A stretch of 64,000 bases of DNA. It comes from Gigaspora margarita (lineage: Eukaryota; Glomeromycota; Glomeromycetes; Diversisporales; Gigasporaceae). Position 1 is the first letter of the stretch; every line of letters starts with the position of its first letter. Below, one piece after another: positions 24,700-36,345 of this stretch. The notes beneath the pieces were generated by a model that ran no database searches, was not told the origin of the DNA, and saw only the letters and a program-made list of their open reading frames with translations. The stretch lies in the NCBI GenBank assembly GCA_009809945.1, contig WTPW01000779.1, forward strand, positions 30,384-94,383, in the 5' to 3' direction. The position numbers and the translations under genes were made by a program.

Positions 24700-25640
24700 A
24701 TTCTTAGGGTAGCATGAATATAATATGGCCCCTTCTATTTTTGTGTTAATTTATGGCTATGAGTGCCTAATTTTCTAGCATCAAGCACGAGAACTTTTTC
24801 ACTAATTTCAAAGTCACGAGTGGCTTTGATCTGCCTATCATGCCACTCTTTTTGTTTTTGTTGTTCCTTATTATTTTGATGCAATGCATTATTTCGGGCT
24901 TCAGGTAGATCATGGTTGATCTCATACAACCTCTGAATTATTATTCCATTTAATAGATCTTTAGATTTACTTGGGTATAAAGGTAATTTGGTCTTTCTGC
25001 CATATACTAGTACAGTAGGCGAACAAAATCAATAGAATGATTAGGTCCCAATCTGTAATATTGTTAACTAGTTTTGCTACCGAATTGCACAGAGTTTTAT
25101 TAAAACGCTTTACAAGCCTGTTAGTTTGTAGATGATAGGGAGTGGAGCAGTGGTGCTTAGTGCTCACAGCCGCAAGAAGTTTATCTATAATATGGTTATT
25201 AAAATGTGATCCTTAATTAGACAATAAAATGCCTGGACATCTGTACCGGCATATTATATCTTCATAGATAAATTTGGCCACTTCCTGTGCATTGGCTCTG
25301 GGAATCGCACGAGCCTCTAGCCATTTAGTCATATAGTTAGTAGCTACTACAATATATCTATTGGACTGTGTTGTGATGGGCAAGGGCTCTACAATATCAA
25401 TTCTAACCTAGTGAAATAGGGCCTGCACAGGTATCGGGTATAAAGGTTCCTTCAACTTCCTGCTCCCATGTTGTTGACATTTCTCACATGTTTCGATATA
25501 TTCACAAATGTCAGTACATTTGAGGCCAATAATAATAATTTCTAATTTTATTAAACATAATGTCCTTTTCAAAATGGCCTCCTAACAAGTAATTATATGC
25601 TAAGGCAAGTATCGTTCCCACTTCTTCTTCTGGTACAACT
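24700..25640 (-). pseudogene. Integrase region of the retrotransposon
   Basis: In coding order there is a decayed H2C2 zinc-binding segment ending CEKCQQHGSRKLKEPLYP near 25470, a first catalytic aspartate in RIDIVEPLPI near 25400, then GILLSN*GSHF near 25200, where the family normally has a second aspartate and no stop. TNRLVKRFNKTL near 25110 follows, where the catalytic glutamate position reads lysine. The C-terminal part (MYEINHDLPEARNNALHQNN, then DRQIKATRDFEISEKVLVLD) is the usual post-core region. Two of three catalytic residues are lost, so the enzyme is inactive. Confidence 0.8.
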
Positions 25641-25699
25641 TTGAGCCAATTGTTTCTTTGTCTTTTATTTTTCCTATATAAACTGCTATTTTTGGTTTG

Positions 25700-28100
25700 G
25701 AAGGACTTGCTTTACTTCTCTAGATTCTTTCATTGCTGAATATTGAAATGCAGTGGATATTGCCGGTGCTAAAGGTACATTTTTAAAGTGGAGTATTGCC
25801 AAGGCTCCATTATTTAGACTTCCTAAATGAATGCTTTATGTTCATTTTCTTTGGTTCAATTTCTTGCCAGGATACCAACAACCTGGTCTAGATTGAGTTT
25901 TATATCGGGTTTAGGTATTGTTCTAACTTTTTCTGTAATTGCTCTTCAGCTGATTTTTCATTTCTGATTTTTAGATTCGGATTTGCCGATAGGGCTCTCG
26001 ATCAGGAGTTCCGGTGCACATGTTTTATCTGTAAAATAATTCTGGTTGGCCAATTGGGGCTTGCTCAAAATTCTTTCTGGATCAACCACACGTGGCATTG
26101 ATTTGGATTCTATAATTTTTCTTGCTGAGTGTATGTGTCTTTCTTTTTCCCATATAGCAGGTAATTGTTCGATACTTAAAGTAAGTGGTGCCAATTTTTG
26201 TAGTTAATAAATGATAACTAGTTTATATCCAAGCCTCTTACACTTGTATTGCTTTTTCCTTTTAGTTTCTTTCTCAGGCCTCTTTCTTGTCAACCCGTTT
26301 CTGCTTGTACATTCGAAATAATCATATAGCAATCATACAATAACCTTTTTAATACTCAATGATTTCCTTTCATGTTTGTTCTAGTGGAATATGAGTCGTA
26401 TGTGCTTATTTGTACCAGGTAGGGTTCCGCAATTTGATTTGATCTTCAAATATTTGAAACAAATATTTGATCAAATTCAAATTCAAATTTGACTATATTT
26501 GATTTGATCAAATTCAAATCTGGCCAAATTTGATTTGATTTGACAAATATTTGATTTGATTTAAAAATTACTATTAAAAATTCAAATTCAAATCAAATTC
26601 AAATCCAACTATTTAAAACAAATCAAATTTAAATCAGGGTCAATTTAATTTGATCAAATTCAAATTGATCCAATATTTGATTTGATTTGAATTTGAGAAA
26701 CCCTAGTATAAGGACACTGACTACCTGGATTGGATTCGATTTACTGTCAGATTTCAAGTATATTTCTTTAGTTTTCCTTGATTCATCTTGTTCAATGCCA
26801 ATTTCTTCATTATAGCAAACACCAACTTGAAGCATTCCATGATATTCACCTATATTAGCAGATATTGAAAATATTCGAATACTTTACATTTATTCTCTTC
26901 GGTTCTGTAGAAATATCCACTCTTGTAGATATCTTCTTAAATACTACTTCTGGCTCTTCTCATGAGCTTGCAACATGTGCAGTATGCTCTAAAAATTTGA
27001 TTCAATTTTTTAAAGAAATTTTTGAAGTAATGCTGAAAGCCATATTAGTAGTTCAGAAGAGCTATAGATAGCTTGCCTTTCCCCGACATAGGGGTGGAGC
27101 TTAATTTCTATCAACAATATGATTTTCTCTAATGGTGCTTATATTTTTGTTGTTGGATTCTCTTTGACTCTTTTTCTTTCTATTATTAGGTTTGTCTTGG
27201 TTCTTGGGAGGTATCGATTTGGTTTGCTGACTATTCTTCTCTTGATTCTACTTATAGTTTCTCTATCAAATTGTTTGTTCTTGTAAATAGTTGTAAATAG
27301 AGCCCCACAACTCTCTTTATCCTATCCTGATCATCTATACTCTATTATCAGGTCTGTTTTAGTTTTTTTTTTTTTTTTTTTATATATATATACAATTGTT
27401 TTTTCCATATTAGGTTCCTTCCTTTCTACATACTATCTTAGATTTCCCAATCAATGTATTCATCGAAAGGTTGTGCCCATTTATCAGAGTCGATATTTAT
27501 ATCAGGGCACAAATTGGCACTGGTACTGCAATTCCAATTAGCTTGTTTCCAGGTGAAAGAAGAATTCTTCCAGGTAGTAGCTTTGTGATCAATTTCGTCT
27601 TCAAATTCTAAGCCAGTAACTGGATCTCCCTATCGAGGTATATCAATAAGGTATACTTCATCGATTTCTATAGATTGGGGTTTTGCCTCTTTATTATGGT
27701 TTGAGACAGTAGCCATATTAGAGTTATTGAGCCCACTCCAGGTTAACTCTTGCCATAATTCTTGCGCTAATTGCCGTAAAGCTTCCCGTAACCTCTCTTG
27801 TCCCAAAAAGCTATTGGTAAGTTTCTATTCATATTTTTCACTCAAGTACCTAGAGCCATTTCTTTCATAATCCTCGTAGGAGTATTCAGTATTACTCATT
27901 CCACTATTACTTCCTACTTCCCAATTCATCTATTTAGGATGATTGGTCCATTTGGTCCCTTGCATTTTGTCATCTAAGTCTTCTATAAAATATTCTTGGG
28001 CAATTGCCTCAAAGATTTCTACTTCATCTCTGTGATTGGGTTCATTTTTAGCATTCCCCATATCTGCTGCTTTTTGGTAGAAATTAACTACCTCGTTTAA
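25700..28100 (-). pseudogene. Region between RNase H and integrase, with broken frames
   Basis: Minus-strand frames near 27470-28100 give coherent acidic sequence (NFYQKAADMGNAKNEPNHRD, then EIFEAIAQEYFIEDLDD) resembling a pol extension; YQKAADMGN also recalls a Sel1-like repeat unit. A second open block at 25958-26194 starts MAPLTLSIEQLPAIWEKERH. No catalytic motif is visible. The hAT-like element at 26420-26705 interrupts it. Confidence 0.4.
26420..26705. mobile_element. hAT-type MITE nested in the retrotransposon
   Basis: Ends are TAGGGTTCC and GAAACCCTA. Flanks GTACCAGG (26412-26419) and GTATAAGG (26706-26713) match at 6 of 8. The interior is a succession of TTTGATTTGAT / ATCAAATTCAAA words, largely self-complementary. 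Confidence 0.75.
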
Positions 28101-30150
28101 CTTTTTTTTGTGAAAATTTTTCTACTATTTGGTTTAAAGCATCTGCATTTTCGATGGATTCGCCCTGCCCTATGGAGTATAATATAATCATAAGGTTGCA
28201 GACGTAGGATCCATCTTGCCCTTCGCTCTTTTAGTGCTGAGCGTTGTAACTACTTTATGGCGGAGTAGTTAGTTACTACAATAAATGGTTTGTAGCCAAA
28301 GTATTAGTAGAAATATTTCACAGCCCAAACTATAGCATAACATTCCAGTTTAGTTGCAGCATAGTTTCTTTATATGCAGATAAGGCTTTTACTAGGTATA
28401 CAATCATATATTCCTTTTTATTTTTATCCTTTTGCACTAATACAGCACCAAGACCCACTCCAGATGCATCAGTATGGAGATAGAAGGGTTTGTCAAAATC
28501 TGGGTACTGTAGGACCGGAGCAGTTATTAGATGGGCTTTAAGACTTTGGAAGGCATTTTCTTGTTCAATGTCCTATTCAAATTTTACCTCTTTTTCTAAT
28601 AATCTGTATAGAGGTTTTGCTATAGTAGCAAAATTCGAAATGAACTGCCAGTAATATGAAGACAGACCGACAAGAAATCACAACTGCCGTAGGTTGATAG
28701 GTATAGGGAAATTTTCACTTTAGAGACTTTCTCTTCATCAGGTCTAATCCCTTCTTTTCCTACCATATGTCCAAGGAAGGTGATACTATTCCGAAATAGT
28801 TCACATTTTTCAGAATTTAACTTCAACTCAGCTATAGCAATTTTAGCGAGGACAGTATCGAGGAGAAGTATATGGTCTTGGTAAGTCCTGGAGAAAATAA
28901 TTATGTTATCAAGGTAGACTGCAACATTTTTTCTGATATCCTCATATAGGATATCATTTATTGTTTTTTGAAAAGTTGCCAGGGCATTATATAGGCCAAA
29001 AGGCATTACATTAAAAGCATAAGTGCTCTGCCGGGTTACAAAGATGGTCTTTTTCCAGTCTTCTTCTTTCATATGTATCTGCCAATATCTACTGGCCAAG
29101 TTAAGGGAAGAAAACCATTTGGCTTTTCTGAAGGTTTCTAATAGGTTGTCAATTCGGGGTAGGGGTAAGCATCCTTTTTCGTTACAGCGTTGAGCTTACG
29201 GTAATCAATGCATAACTAGAGTTTCCTATTTTTCTTTAAAACAATTACTACCAGTAAGGTCCATAGTCTCTTGATTTTACTAATTAGCCCATTTTTTAAT
29301 AGGCTTTCTATTTCTTTATTTAGTAATTCTTGTTTTTCAGGTGCAATTCATTAGGCCAATTGCTTAATGGGTCTAGCATCCCCAGTATCGATTTTATGCT
29401 GTACATTGTGATACTGGCCTAATTAACTTAACCCAGTAGCAAATAATCTCTTGAATTTTTCCAATAGACATGTTGCTTCTTTTTTTTGTTCTTGGATGAG
29501 GGCTTCTACTTTACTAACTGGTCAATTTTTTTTTATAGGTGAGTTCGAGTTGGACATTTCCTCCAGGAGTTAGAAGTTCTCCTATGGTGGTTAAATATAT
29601 CAACAGACTGCAGTCGTCATCAGAGTAGTGTAAAATTTTACTGATTTATCAGTATAATAACTTTCAACCTCTTCAATGTCTTTTTCTTCCTCGTAATTGT
29701 TGTAGAAATCTTTGTTATTATCAATTTCAGCTTGGAGTGGCTCTAATTTATCCTCTTTGAACTGGTATACAGGGATTTCCATACTTTTTCCAAGTTATCA
29801 GATAAATAACTTCTTTTCATCGAAGTGGAGCCAGGCACAAACCTTTTGGAACCAATCCATCCCTAGCAGCATTATTTTATCAGGATTTTTGATGACCTAG
29901 AAATCAGTAGGTACTAGTATGCTTTGGACCACTAGTTTTACACCAACTAGTTTTCCTAATGCTCTTTCCTAGATACTATTGGCAGTGATGACTACTGTAT
30001 TTGAGGGCTCAGTGATCGTAAGACCAAGTTTCTTTACTAATTTTATTGATATTATGCTGAAGGTGGCCCCAGAATCTAAAACAGCCAATATCAGATTATT
30101 TTTAATACTAATATAAGATTTAGCTGCAGAGGTTTTTGGTTCAAGTTTAT
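28100..30150 (-). pseudogene. Protease, reverse transcriptase and RNase H of the retrotransposon
   Basis: Protease: AVLDSGATFSII near 30060-30095 and LLGMDWF near 29860. Reverse transcriptase: LCIDYRKLNAVTKKDAYPYP near 29180-29220, then an open block 28620-29099 with NVMPFGLYNALATFQKTIND and VAVYLDNIIIFS. The second aspartate of the YxDD active site (28906-28917) reads Asn. RNase H follows ([12 protein letters not shown] near 28440 and [14 protein letters not shown] near 28310). Several stops replace Arg or Gln codons in ways that fit C-to-T changes. Not functional. Confidence 0.85.
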
Positions 30151-30459
30151 TGTCAGTCAGGTTGGTTTCAGTTTGCAGAATAATAGGTCATTTTAAAGCC
30201 TGTAACAAATTATTACGCTGTTTTGGGACTTGTAACAATTGTTCGTAGATAGCATTGGCACGCTAGCTCAGCAAATCTTCTGCGATATTGTATAGAGGAA
30301 TTAAGTCTAACACTGAAGGTTCTCTACGTCTTCGCGTTTGATTGGTAACTTCGACTGGAATTAGTGAAGGGTTTATGGCAGGTTTTGGGATAATTTCTTC
30401 TATAGCCATAGGTTGGGGTATTGGAGTATATTGATTTGGATCAGAAGCAACCCTCTTTT

Positions 30460-31567
30460 TTAATCTTTCATTCCAATTTGTTCAGCTTCAGGCCTTTCAC
30501 GCCTCTTCATGGCATATACTTCTTGAGTGCCACTATTTGTAACAATATTACACATATTGATGTTTCTTGACTGGGTGATATTTCTAGTTTGGGCAAAAAA
30601 GAAATTCTGAGAAGATTGATATCGTTCTGCAAGACAATTCCAAGAAATATGCACCCATTTACCACAATTATAACATGTAACTCCCTCATTTCTTGCTTGC
30701 TAGGATGGATACTGCTGGACTTGGGGCCGATACATGCTAGACGGTGCTTAGGAGCTAGCAGTTTCAACTCTTGCAGATAAAGCAGTGGTTAATTTTTCAT
30801 AATTTACTACCATTTCTGCATTTTTTTGGTCAAATCATCGAGGGCTTGATTGGTAGGTTCCTGCTTGTCATAGTACTGACCAGCCTCAATTTTTCTTTCT
30901 TTAACAATAGTAGCATCTAATGTTTTGAAGTCATCAGCAGACATTAAGGCAGTGATTTTCCTATAGAGTCCTCCCATAAACATTCAAATAACGTATGCGG
31001 CAGGTATTTGATGATTGGAGTCAATTCTCTTTAATAATTTTTTGAACTGATATGTATATCGGTCCATATTGTTTTTGATTTTTGCTTCAACGAGGTTAAT
31101 TCTAACTGCTACTGGTGTTTTCTTTTTGGAGTTGCAAAATATTTAATAAATAACTGGACAAAACTATCCTCAGGATTATCATCATTATTCCAGTAGAGAA
31201 GGTCATTCTTCTGGTCATTATACTAACTGGTAGCAATTCCTGCCAGATGCTCTGAAACAATTTTAATTTTTCTAGCCCTAGCCCAATTGTTGGCATCAGC
31301 AGCTTGTTCAAAGGCTTCGACCCACTCCACTGGGTCCTCATCTTCTTCTCCTTTGAAGGTTCGTACATGTACCCAGTTATTTTCTCTAGGAGCAGCTAGA
31401 ACCTCATGTTGGGCCATGTCCCTAAAGGCTCAGACAATATCTCGAAGAAGATTCTGGGCTTGATTATGGTTGTCACATGGATCTTTGTTGTTCTGGGTTT
31501 CATATGGAGGAAGTAGTCTTTTATCTCCAACAGGTCTGTCAAGGTCAAAATCACCTATATCAGACAT
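30460..31567 (-). pseudogene. gag of the retrotransposon
   Basis: Start MSDIGDFDLDRPVGDKRLLP at 31567, just inside the 5' LTR and primer site. The core (31102-31417) has the Retrotrans_gag pattern: HVRTFKGEEDEDPVEWVEAF, then ANNWARARKIKIVSEHLAGI. A zinc knuckle of CCHC type (CYNCGKWVHISWNC) lies at about 30634-30675. Stops occur after DIV, ATS and YVI; each is consistent with Arg-to-stop or Trp-to-stop transitions. Gag would package the element's RNA; this copy is broken. Confidence 0.85.
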
Positions 31568-31717
31568 CTTGAAGATATAATTAAACTAAACTAAATTAAA
31601 TTCTTTTAGAAAGGAAGTTTTTGTAGAGAGGGTTTTTGGGGTTGGTAGTTCTATCCAAATCTCGATTCAGGTAGGTTAAAAAGTTCAATCTCACAGGTAA
31701 ATAGGATAATTCGATTT

Positions 31718-31731
31718 CACAGTCAGTACCA
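31718..31731 (-). promoter_or_regulatory. Primer binding site
   Basis: On the coding strand TGGTACTGACTGTG begins two bases after the 5' LTR end (...CTTGTCA). The initial TGG fits pairing with a tRNA 3' CCA end. I cannot name the tRNA. Confidence 0.65.
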
Positions 31732-31733
31732 AT

Positions 31734-32789
31734 TGACAAGGTGTAAACTAATAGTGGTTGGGTCAAACTGTATACCTAACTAAACAAACTAACAAAATAC
31801 TATCTACTAAGCGCTCAAGACTCTTAAACCTTGAACTGGCAGGCAGAAAGAGGCGTAGAAGATTTGGGCTGGGTCTCAAGATTCAGAAAGTCTTGGTGTG
31901 GTGATATTAGCAATAATCTATTAGTCTATTCAAGCTGTGGCTTATGGGATATGAATATCAGCTTGCAATCGGCAAGTTGCTTCATGGGGTTCATGTGATA
32001 ATGCAATATCTAGGCTTTCAGGTTCCAATTATGGTATCGATTTGGATATCAGTCTGATATCAGTGTCACAGGATCATGATTGGCAAAAGATGATCACGAG
32101 ATCATAATTGTTTGATAAATGAGGCACACAAGTATTGTTTGACTTTGCTAACAATAGATCAAGATAACAATTAAAGGTTTTTCTATAAAGGTATCAAGAA
32201 AACTATTCTATGTTAACTCTTCTACTCAAATTTCATAGGTTACTCCAAAACTAACAACAAGGTTTTATGGTAACAACAGGGATATCAGAAGCGTATTCGG
32301 GACAATTTATATAGATAAAACTTAGAAGGGTTACTACTTCTACTAATATAATTTCAAAGTATTAAAACTCAACTAAGTTGTTGACTCGTAATGAGTTGTT
32401 TTTATTTCAAGGCGACAGGGACATCGCTTTTATACTTTTTACATTACTATGTTCGATACAGGTTTAAGGGCGAAACTATGGTAGAACTGACAGATCTGAT
32501 CAATTTAATCAGAACTGACAAATCTGGCTGATTTGATCAGAACTGACAGATCTAGCCAATTTGATCAGAACTAACAGATCTGGTCGATTTGATTAGAACT
32601 GACAGATCTGGTCAATTTAATAGAGATATCAGCAAATATACAAATTAGGTAATATCTACTCTAAAGTCAAATACAAAATATAAAGTACTAATTTATACAT
32701 ATCTAATAATAACGAAACAACTAATAATATAATAATAAAAATAAAATGAGACTAAAAAAAAAACAACACAAGAATGGGAGCCCTTCACA
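31734..32789 (-). repeat. 5' LTR (right copy)
   Basis: It is collinear with 23080-24131. Over the first ~375 bases my hand alignment finds about 35 transitions, 2 transversions and one 1-base gap. Many pairs are CG in one copy and TG or CA in the other. The GACAGATCTGG tandem is at about 32490-32620. Confidence 0.92.
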
Positions 32790-33490
32790 CCATCCATAAA
32801 AAAACTAGCATCGATTTTCAATTTGCTTGATCAGCTTGTTATCAAGTTTTAATTATAGAACATTTGTAGTAGATCAATTTATTATCAGCAACACTATTTC
32901 CAGAACCCATGATCATCTCCACTCTGAAACAGCAATAGCATGTCTTTGTATTAAAAGTTGGATCAGCAATAGAATAGGTGAAATTAAATAAATGATCATA
33001 CTTGTCTTAGAAATATAAAAATGATCAATTGCTTAATAATAAAATAATTTCTTGTTACCATTATAATAAAAGTATTATTAAATAAATATGGTTAGTCTTA
33101 CTAGTAACGCTATAAATGTAACTTCAAAATGACTTTGAAAGAAAGATCAAAAAGTATTTTGCCTACAATACTTCTATAATTTCTTTTGAAATGTTTGAAA
33201 AAATATGTTTTAATAAAACAAAATTCAATTAGAAAAGCATATTTAAGAAAATGTATTATAAAATTACTTACAGATTTTTGCAGTATAGGACTTGCACATT
33301 TGTAAAAGAATGTAAAGAATTTGTGTGTATTACAATAGTCAAAATTCTCCAATCTTATTGGCTGCAGGTAGACCGGTCTTTGAACTGAACTAAACTAGGC
33401 CGGTTTATGAATTTGGTCTAGTTTGTGGTCCGCAGCTTGGACCCAGTCTTTTGAACTGAGACCAAACCAGGATAGACTGTAACATCCCTA

Positions 33491-33658
33491 TATAATATAC
33501 CATCTTGGCAGTTATGAATGAATATATATTTTATGAAATATGCTGTGTGAGGATGTCATGAGATATTTGTTGTATATTTGCTATAATCATTATTTACAGT
33601 AATATCATTTCGTTGAATTAAATATGAAATTCGTGTATCAGAAATAAGTATGTATGCA
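33491..33658. other. Upstream flank of the TPR gene, resumed after the nest
   Basis: Sequence from TATAATATACCATCTTGGC to TATTTTATGAAATATGCTG matches 36290-36345 and continues the duplicated 5' flank. There is no gene. Confidence 0.6.
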
Positions 33659-35310
33659 TAGGGTTCCAAACTGGTTTGAAAATCTCTATCTGTAACCCGT
33701 CGGGTCAATCATTTTTTTAAGCTGGTTACCCAAAACTGAAACTGGTTACCTGATTAAAGTAGGTTATCTGGTTATAATCGGATAACTGGATACCCAATTA
33801 AATATAACTTTCATTCCGATTAGTTAATTTTTGTGCCAATATGCTTCCATCCAAAGTAAAATATTTTGCAATTATAACAGTATTAATTAATAAAAGATAC
33901 ATTTTTTAAATTTTATTAATTACAATAATCTATTACTTTGGAGAATAGTCATTGCCACATATGTATAAGTAACAACTAAATTTAAAAAATGTCATATAGC
34001 TAACCCTCATGATTATTTCTCAGTTTTCATGATTGTTTTGAAAGTATATAAATCAAAAGGTGTAGTTTCTGAATATGTATTTAGTTTCTTTCAACAATTC
34101 GTTTTCGTGGCCAATAATTCGTTCTAAGTCAGATGATATATGCAGGGTATATGTAAATGATTGATTCAAATGACCTGATTATAGATCAACCCTGAATATT
34201 AAATATATTTGTTAATAAATGGGTGATCTGTTTGTCAACGGGTGACCTGTTTATTAATGGGTGACTCATATATCATTTTAAACTGGTTTGTCAAAAACAT
34301 GACCCGGTTACAGGTAGGACCATCCCAAATATAGAAACCTATAGTTGACTCAGGACCATAGATCACAACATCCATTCATCCAATCAAAACCTACAGGTAG
34401 GACAATCACATGTTGATCAGCCAATCAAATCGTGAATTTTAAAAAATTAAAATTTAATGAATCGGAAGCGAAAATTAAAAAATTTAAATAAAACTCATAT
34501 TTAAAGTCCAAGATAAATACTTCTAGATGTTCTTATAACATAAATAAAATATATCTTTATTAAATTAGATAATTTGTTAACTAATCTACTATCAGCTTAA
34601 TGAAATCGTTATAGTCTCTTATATACTGTACAATATCTTATATATTCTACTATATTTCTAATTTAGAATCTAAATATCTTGTACAATCTCTTATTACACA
34701 CCACTATTCCATCAAAAAAAATCTTCTTATATTGGTATACATATAAATACATTTTAGTTTCTCTTCACATCTAAGTTTTTATAACCTCAAATAACAAAAA
34801 TTTGAAATTAATTAATTAGCTATACATACTTATATATAATTTTTATATCATTTTTTTGAAACCTTTGTATAATGCATACAACAAAAGTTATACAAATTAA
34901 TATTCTTTACTCACATTACCTTTGCTAAATCATTATTCTAGATGTTTTTAACCTCTTTTTTTTGCACAATGAACGAAATTTTGGTAAAGTAGTGACTTGA
35001 AGTTTCTCACATTTTTATAAATTCGGTTAAAAAATCATACTATAAAAGTTGGTGGATTAAGTTGAATTAAGCAAATATGTTGTAGAGCAGAGTTAAAGCT
35101 TCAAGTTTGCTTAGTAAACTTTTTCCCCTCACTATGGAGTTAGGTTATCCGAGCTTCTGAAAAAAGTATTGTAAAATGTATAAAAAAAAGTTTTTTATCA
35201 ATTAGATCATCTGTATAACATGGACGGTCCTACCTCAATAATCCGGTTGGTAAATTTTTTGGGTCAGGTAATCAGATACACAGTTTTTCAGGTCAGAGAT
35301 TGGAACTCTA
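33659..35310. mobile_element. hAT-type element (1.65 kb)
   Basis: Ends are TAGGGTTCCAAACTGG and ...TTGGAACTCTA. The 8-bp flanks TGTATGCA and TGTACGCA match at 7 of 8, the difference being TG versus CG. GGGTGACC / GGTTACC motifs recur near both ends. No transposase is recognisable. A second inverted pair (GGTAGGACCATCC at 34313, GGACGGTCCTACC ending 35234) suggests another element nested inside. Confidence 0.75.
34313..35234. mobile_element. Possible nested TIR element
   Basis: 13-bp inverted ends (GGTAGGACCATCC / GGACGGTCCTACC) have one mismatch, and a second internal copy of CAGGTAGGACAATC lies at about 34394. No target duplication was found, so the boundaries are tentative. Confidence 0.45.
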
Positions 35311-35329
35311 TGTACGCATATTGTAGTTA

Positions 35330-36096
35330 AAATTTACAAATTATGTTAACTTTTTAAGTAAAATAAAATTAAAGGTCTATTATGTTAGTAAACGTATAAT
35401 ATCAATAAATTTTATTACATGCATTTTTTCTTCTTTTTTGTTTATAGTATTACAGGCTCCCCAGATAGAAAAAAATGCACATGATATCGCATGATATAAT
35501 TTTGGAATTTATATTTTCTTTTTTGAAAATATCAGATACATGCTCAAATTTTTACTCTGATCTTGCTCTTCTTTTATGTTCATTTATTTTCTTTTCAGAA
35601 TTTATCGAGACTTTTGCACCATATTTCTTAATTCTGCCTGACAATATGCTCTTGGCCTAAATTATGTATACTATAATTTTTCTATATAATATTTAGATGG
35701 GATAAAATGTACATGATTCCAAAATATGCACATGAATGCACATTAATGTGCATAATTAAGGAACCATGCACACGCAAGAAACCTATTACTACCAGTGTTT
35801 AAAATTCAAAATTGGTTTTATGTTCTCAAAAAGAACATTTTTAATTTCATAATGTTCTCAGTAAAATTTTAATGTTCTTTATATAGAGAAATTAAAATTT
35901 TATTAATATTTAAAGAATTTTTTGAATGTTCTCAAAAAATCGTATAATGTTCTTTGAGAATACTAAGAACATTAAATTTTAAACACTGATCACTACCCTT
36001 AACAATTTTAGTTGAGGGCTTAGATTATGCATTGTTATTGTAAATTTCCCTGATTTTGTAATAATTGGAAACTGATGTTTGGTAAGGTTGCAAGGA
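35330..36096. repeat. Dispersed segment, copy 1 (also at 37.73 and 39.93 kb)
   Basis: Landmarks are ATTACATG, TTCTTTTTTGTTTATAGT, TACAGGCTCC and TTTTAGTTGAGGGCTTAGA with TAATAATTGGAAACTGAT. This copy carries about 530 extra bases (35463-36000) relative to the copy at 37725-37990, including the MITE 35793-35988 and a 61-residue frame (35475-35660) with no recognisable motif. Confidence 0.6.
35793..35988. mobile_element. hAT-type MITE, CAGTGTTTAAAATTC type
   Basis: Inverted ends are CAGTGTTTAAAATTC and AATTTTAAACACTG. Flanks ATTACTAC and ATCACTAC match at 7 of 8. The internal motif (T)AATGTTCT / AGAACATT is repeated and inverted several times. It is distantly similar at its ends to 14074 and 38294. 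Confidence 0.8.
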
Positions 36097-36345
36097 AAAC
36101 ATTGCTTAAATTCACAAGAATATCTTCATATCCATTTATGTTGTTGGCCTTTAATATATTAAGAATATAAATTTTAAGTCTAACTTATGTAACTTATATA
36201 ATTAATTATTTTTTAAAATTTGATAAATTTTTATCTCAATTTCAATAACAATACAAATGTTGAAGTGTACTATTGCGATGCAATATACCAATACAATATG
36301 CCATATTGGCGGTTATGATTGAATATATATTTTATGAAATGTGTT
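36097..36345 (-). pseudogene. Duplicate of the TPR gene's first codons and 5' flank
   Basis: It matches 22760-22976 joined to 33491-33540, without the hAT/LTR nest. Only the start region of the gene is present: the first ~15 codons, then the match runs into the AACTGATGTTTGG segment shared with the dispersed repeat. It therefore marks a tandem duplication junction at about 36090. Confidence 0.7.

Larger units (their letters stand above)
23080..32789 (-). mobile_element. Ty3/gypsy LTR retrotransposon, full length but decayed
   Basis: Two direct LTRs of about 1.05 kb bound a 7.6-kb interior with gag, protease, reverse transcriptase, RNase H and integrase in Ty3/gypsy order, all on the minus strand. 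Every coding part has stops or shifts. Flanking CCGT (23076-23079) and CCAT (32790-32793) may be a decayed 4-bp target duplication. It sits inside the hAT element 22977-33490 and itself contains a hAT-like insertion at 26420-26705. Confidence 0.92.
22977..33490. mobile_element. Outer hAT-type element, split by an LTR retrotransposon
   Basis: The left end is TAGGGATGCTACAGTCTGG at 22977 and the right end ...GACTGTAACATCCCTA at 33490. Next to both ends lie inverted GG(A/T)CC-rich phrases built around CAGTCTTTTGAACTG. Flanks TGTAACAT and TATAATAT match at 6 of 8, both differences being transitions. The duplicated locus at about 36285-36300 reads ATACCAATACAATATGCC with one copy of the site, i.e. 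an empty site. Only about 800 bp belong to the hAT element itself (22977-23079 and 32790-33490). Confidence 0.8.
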
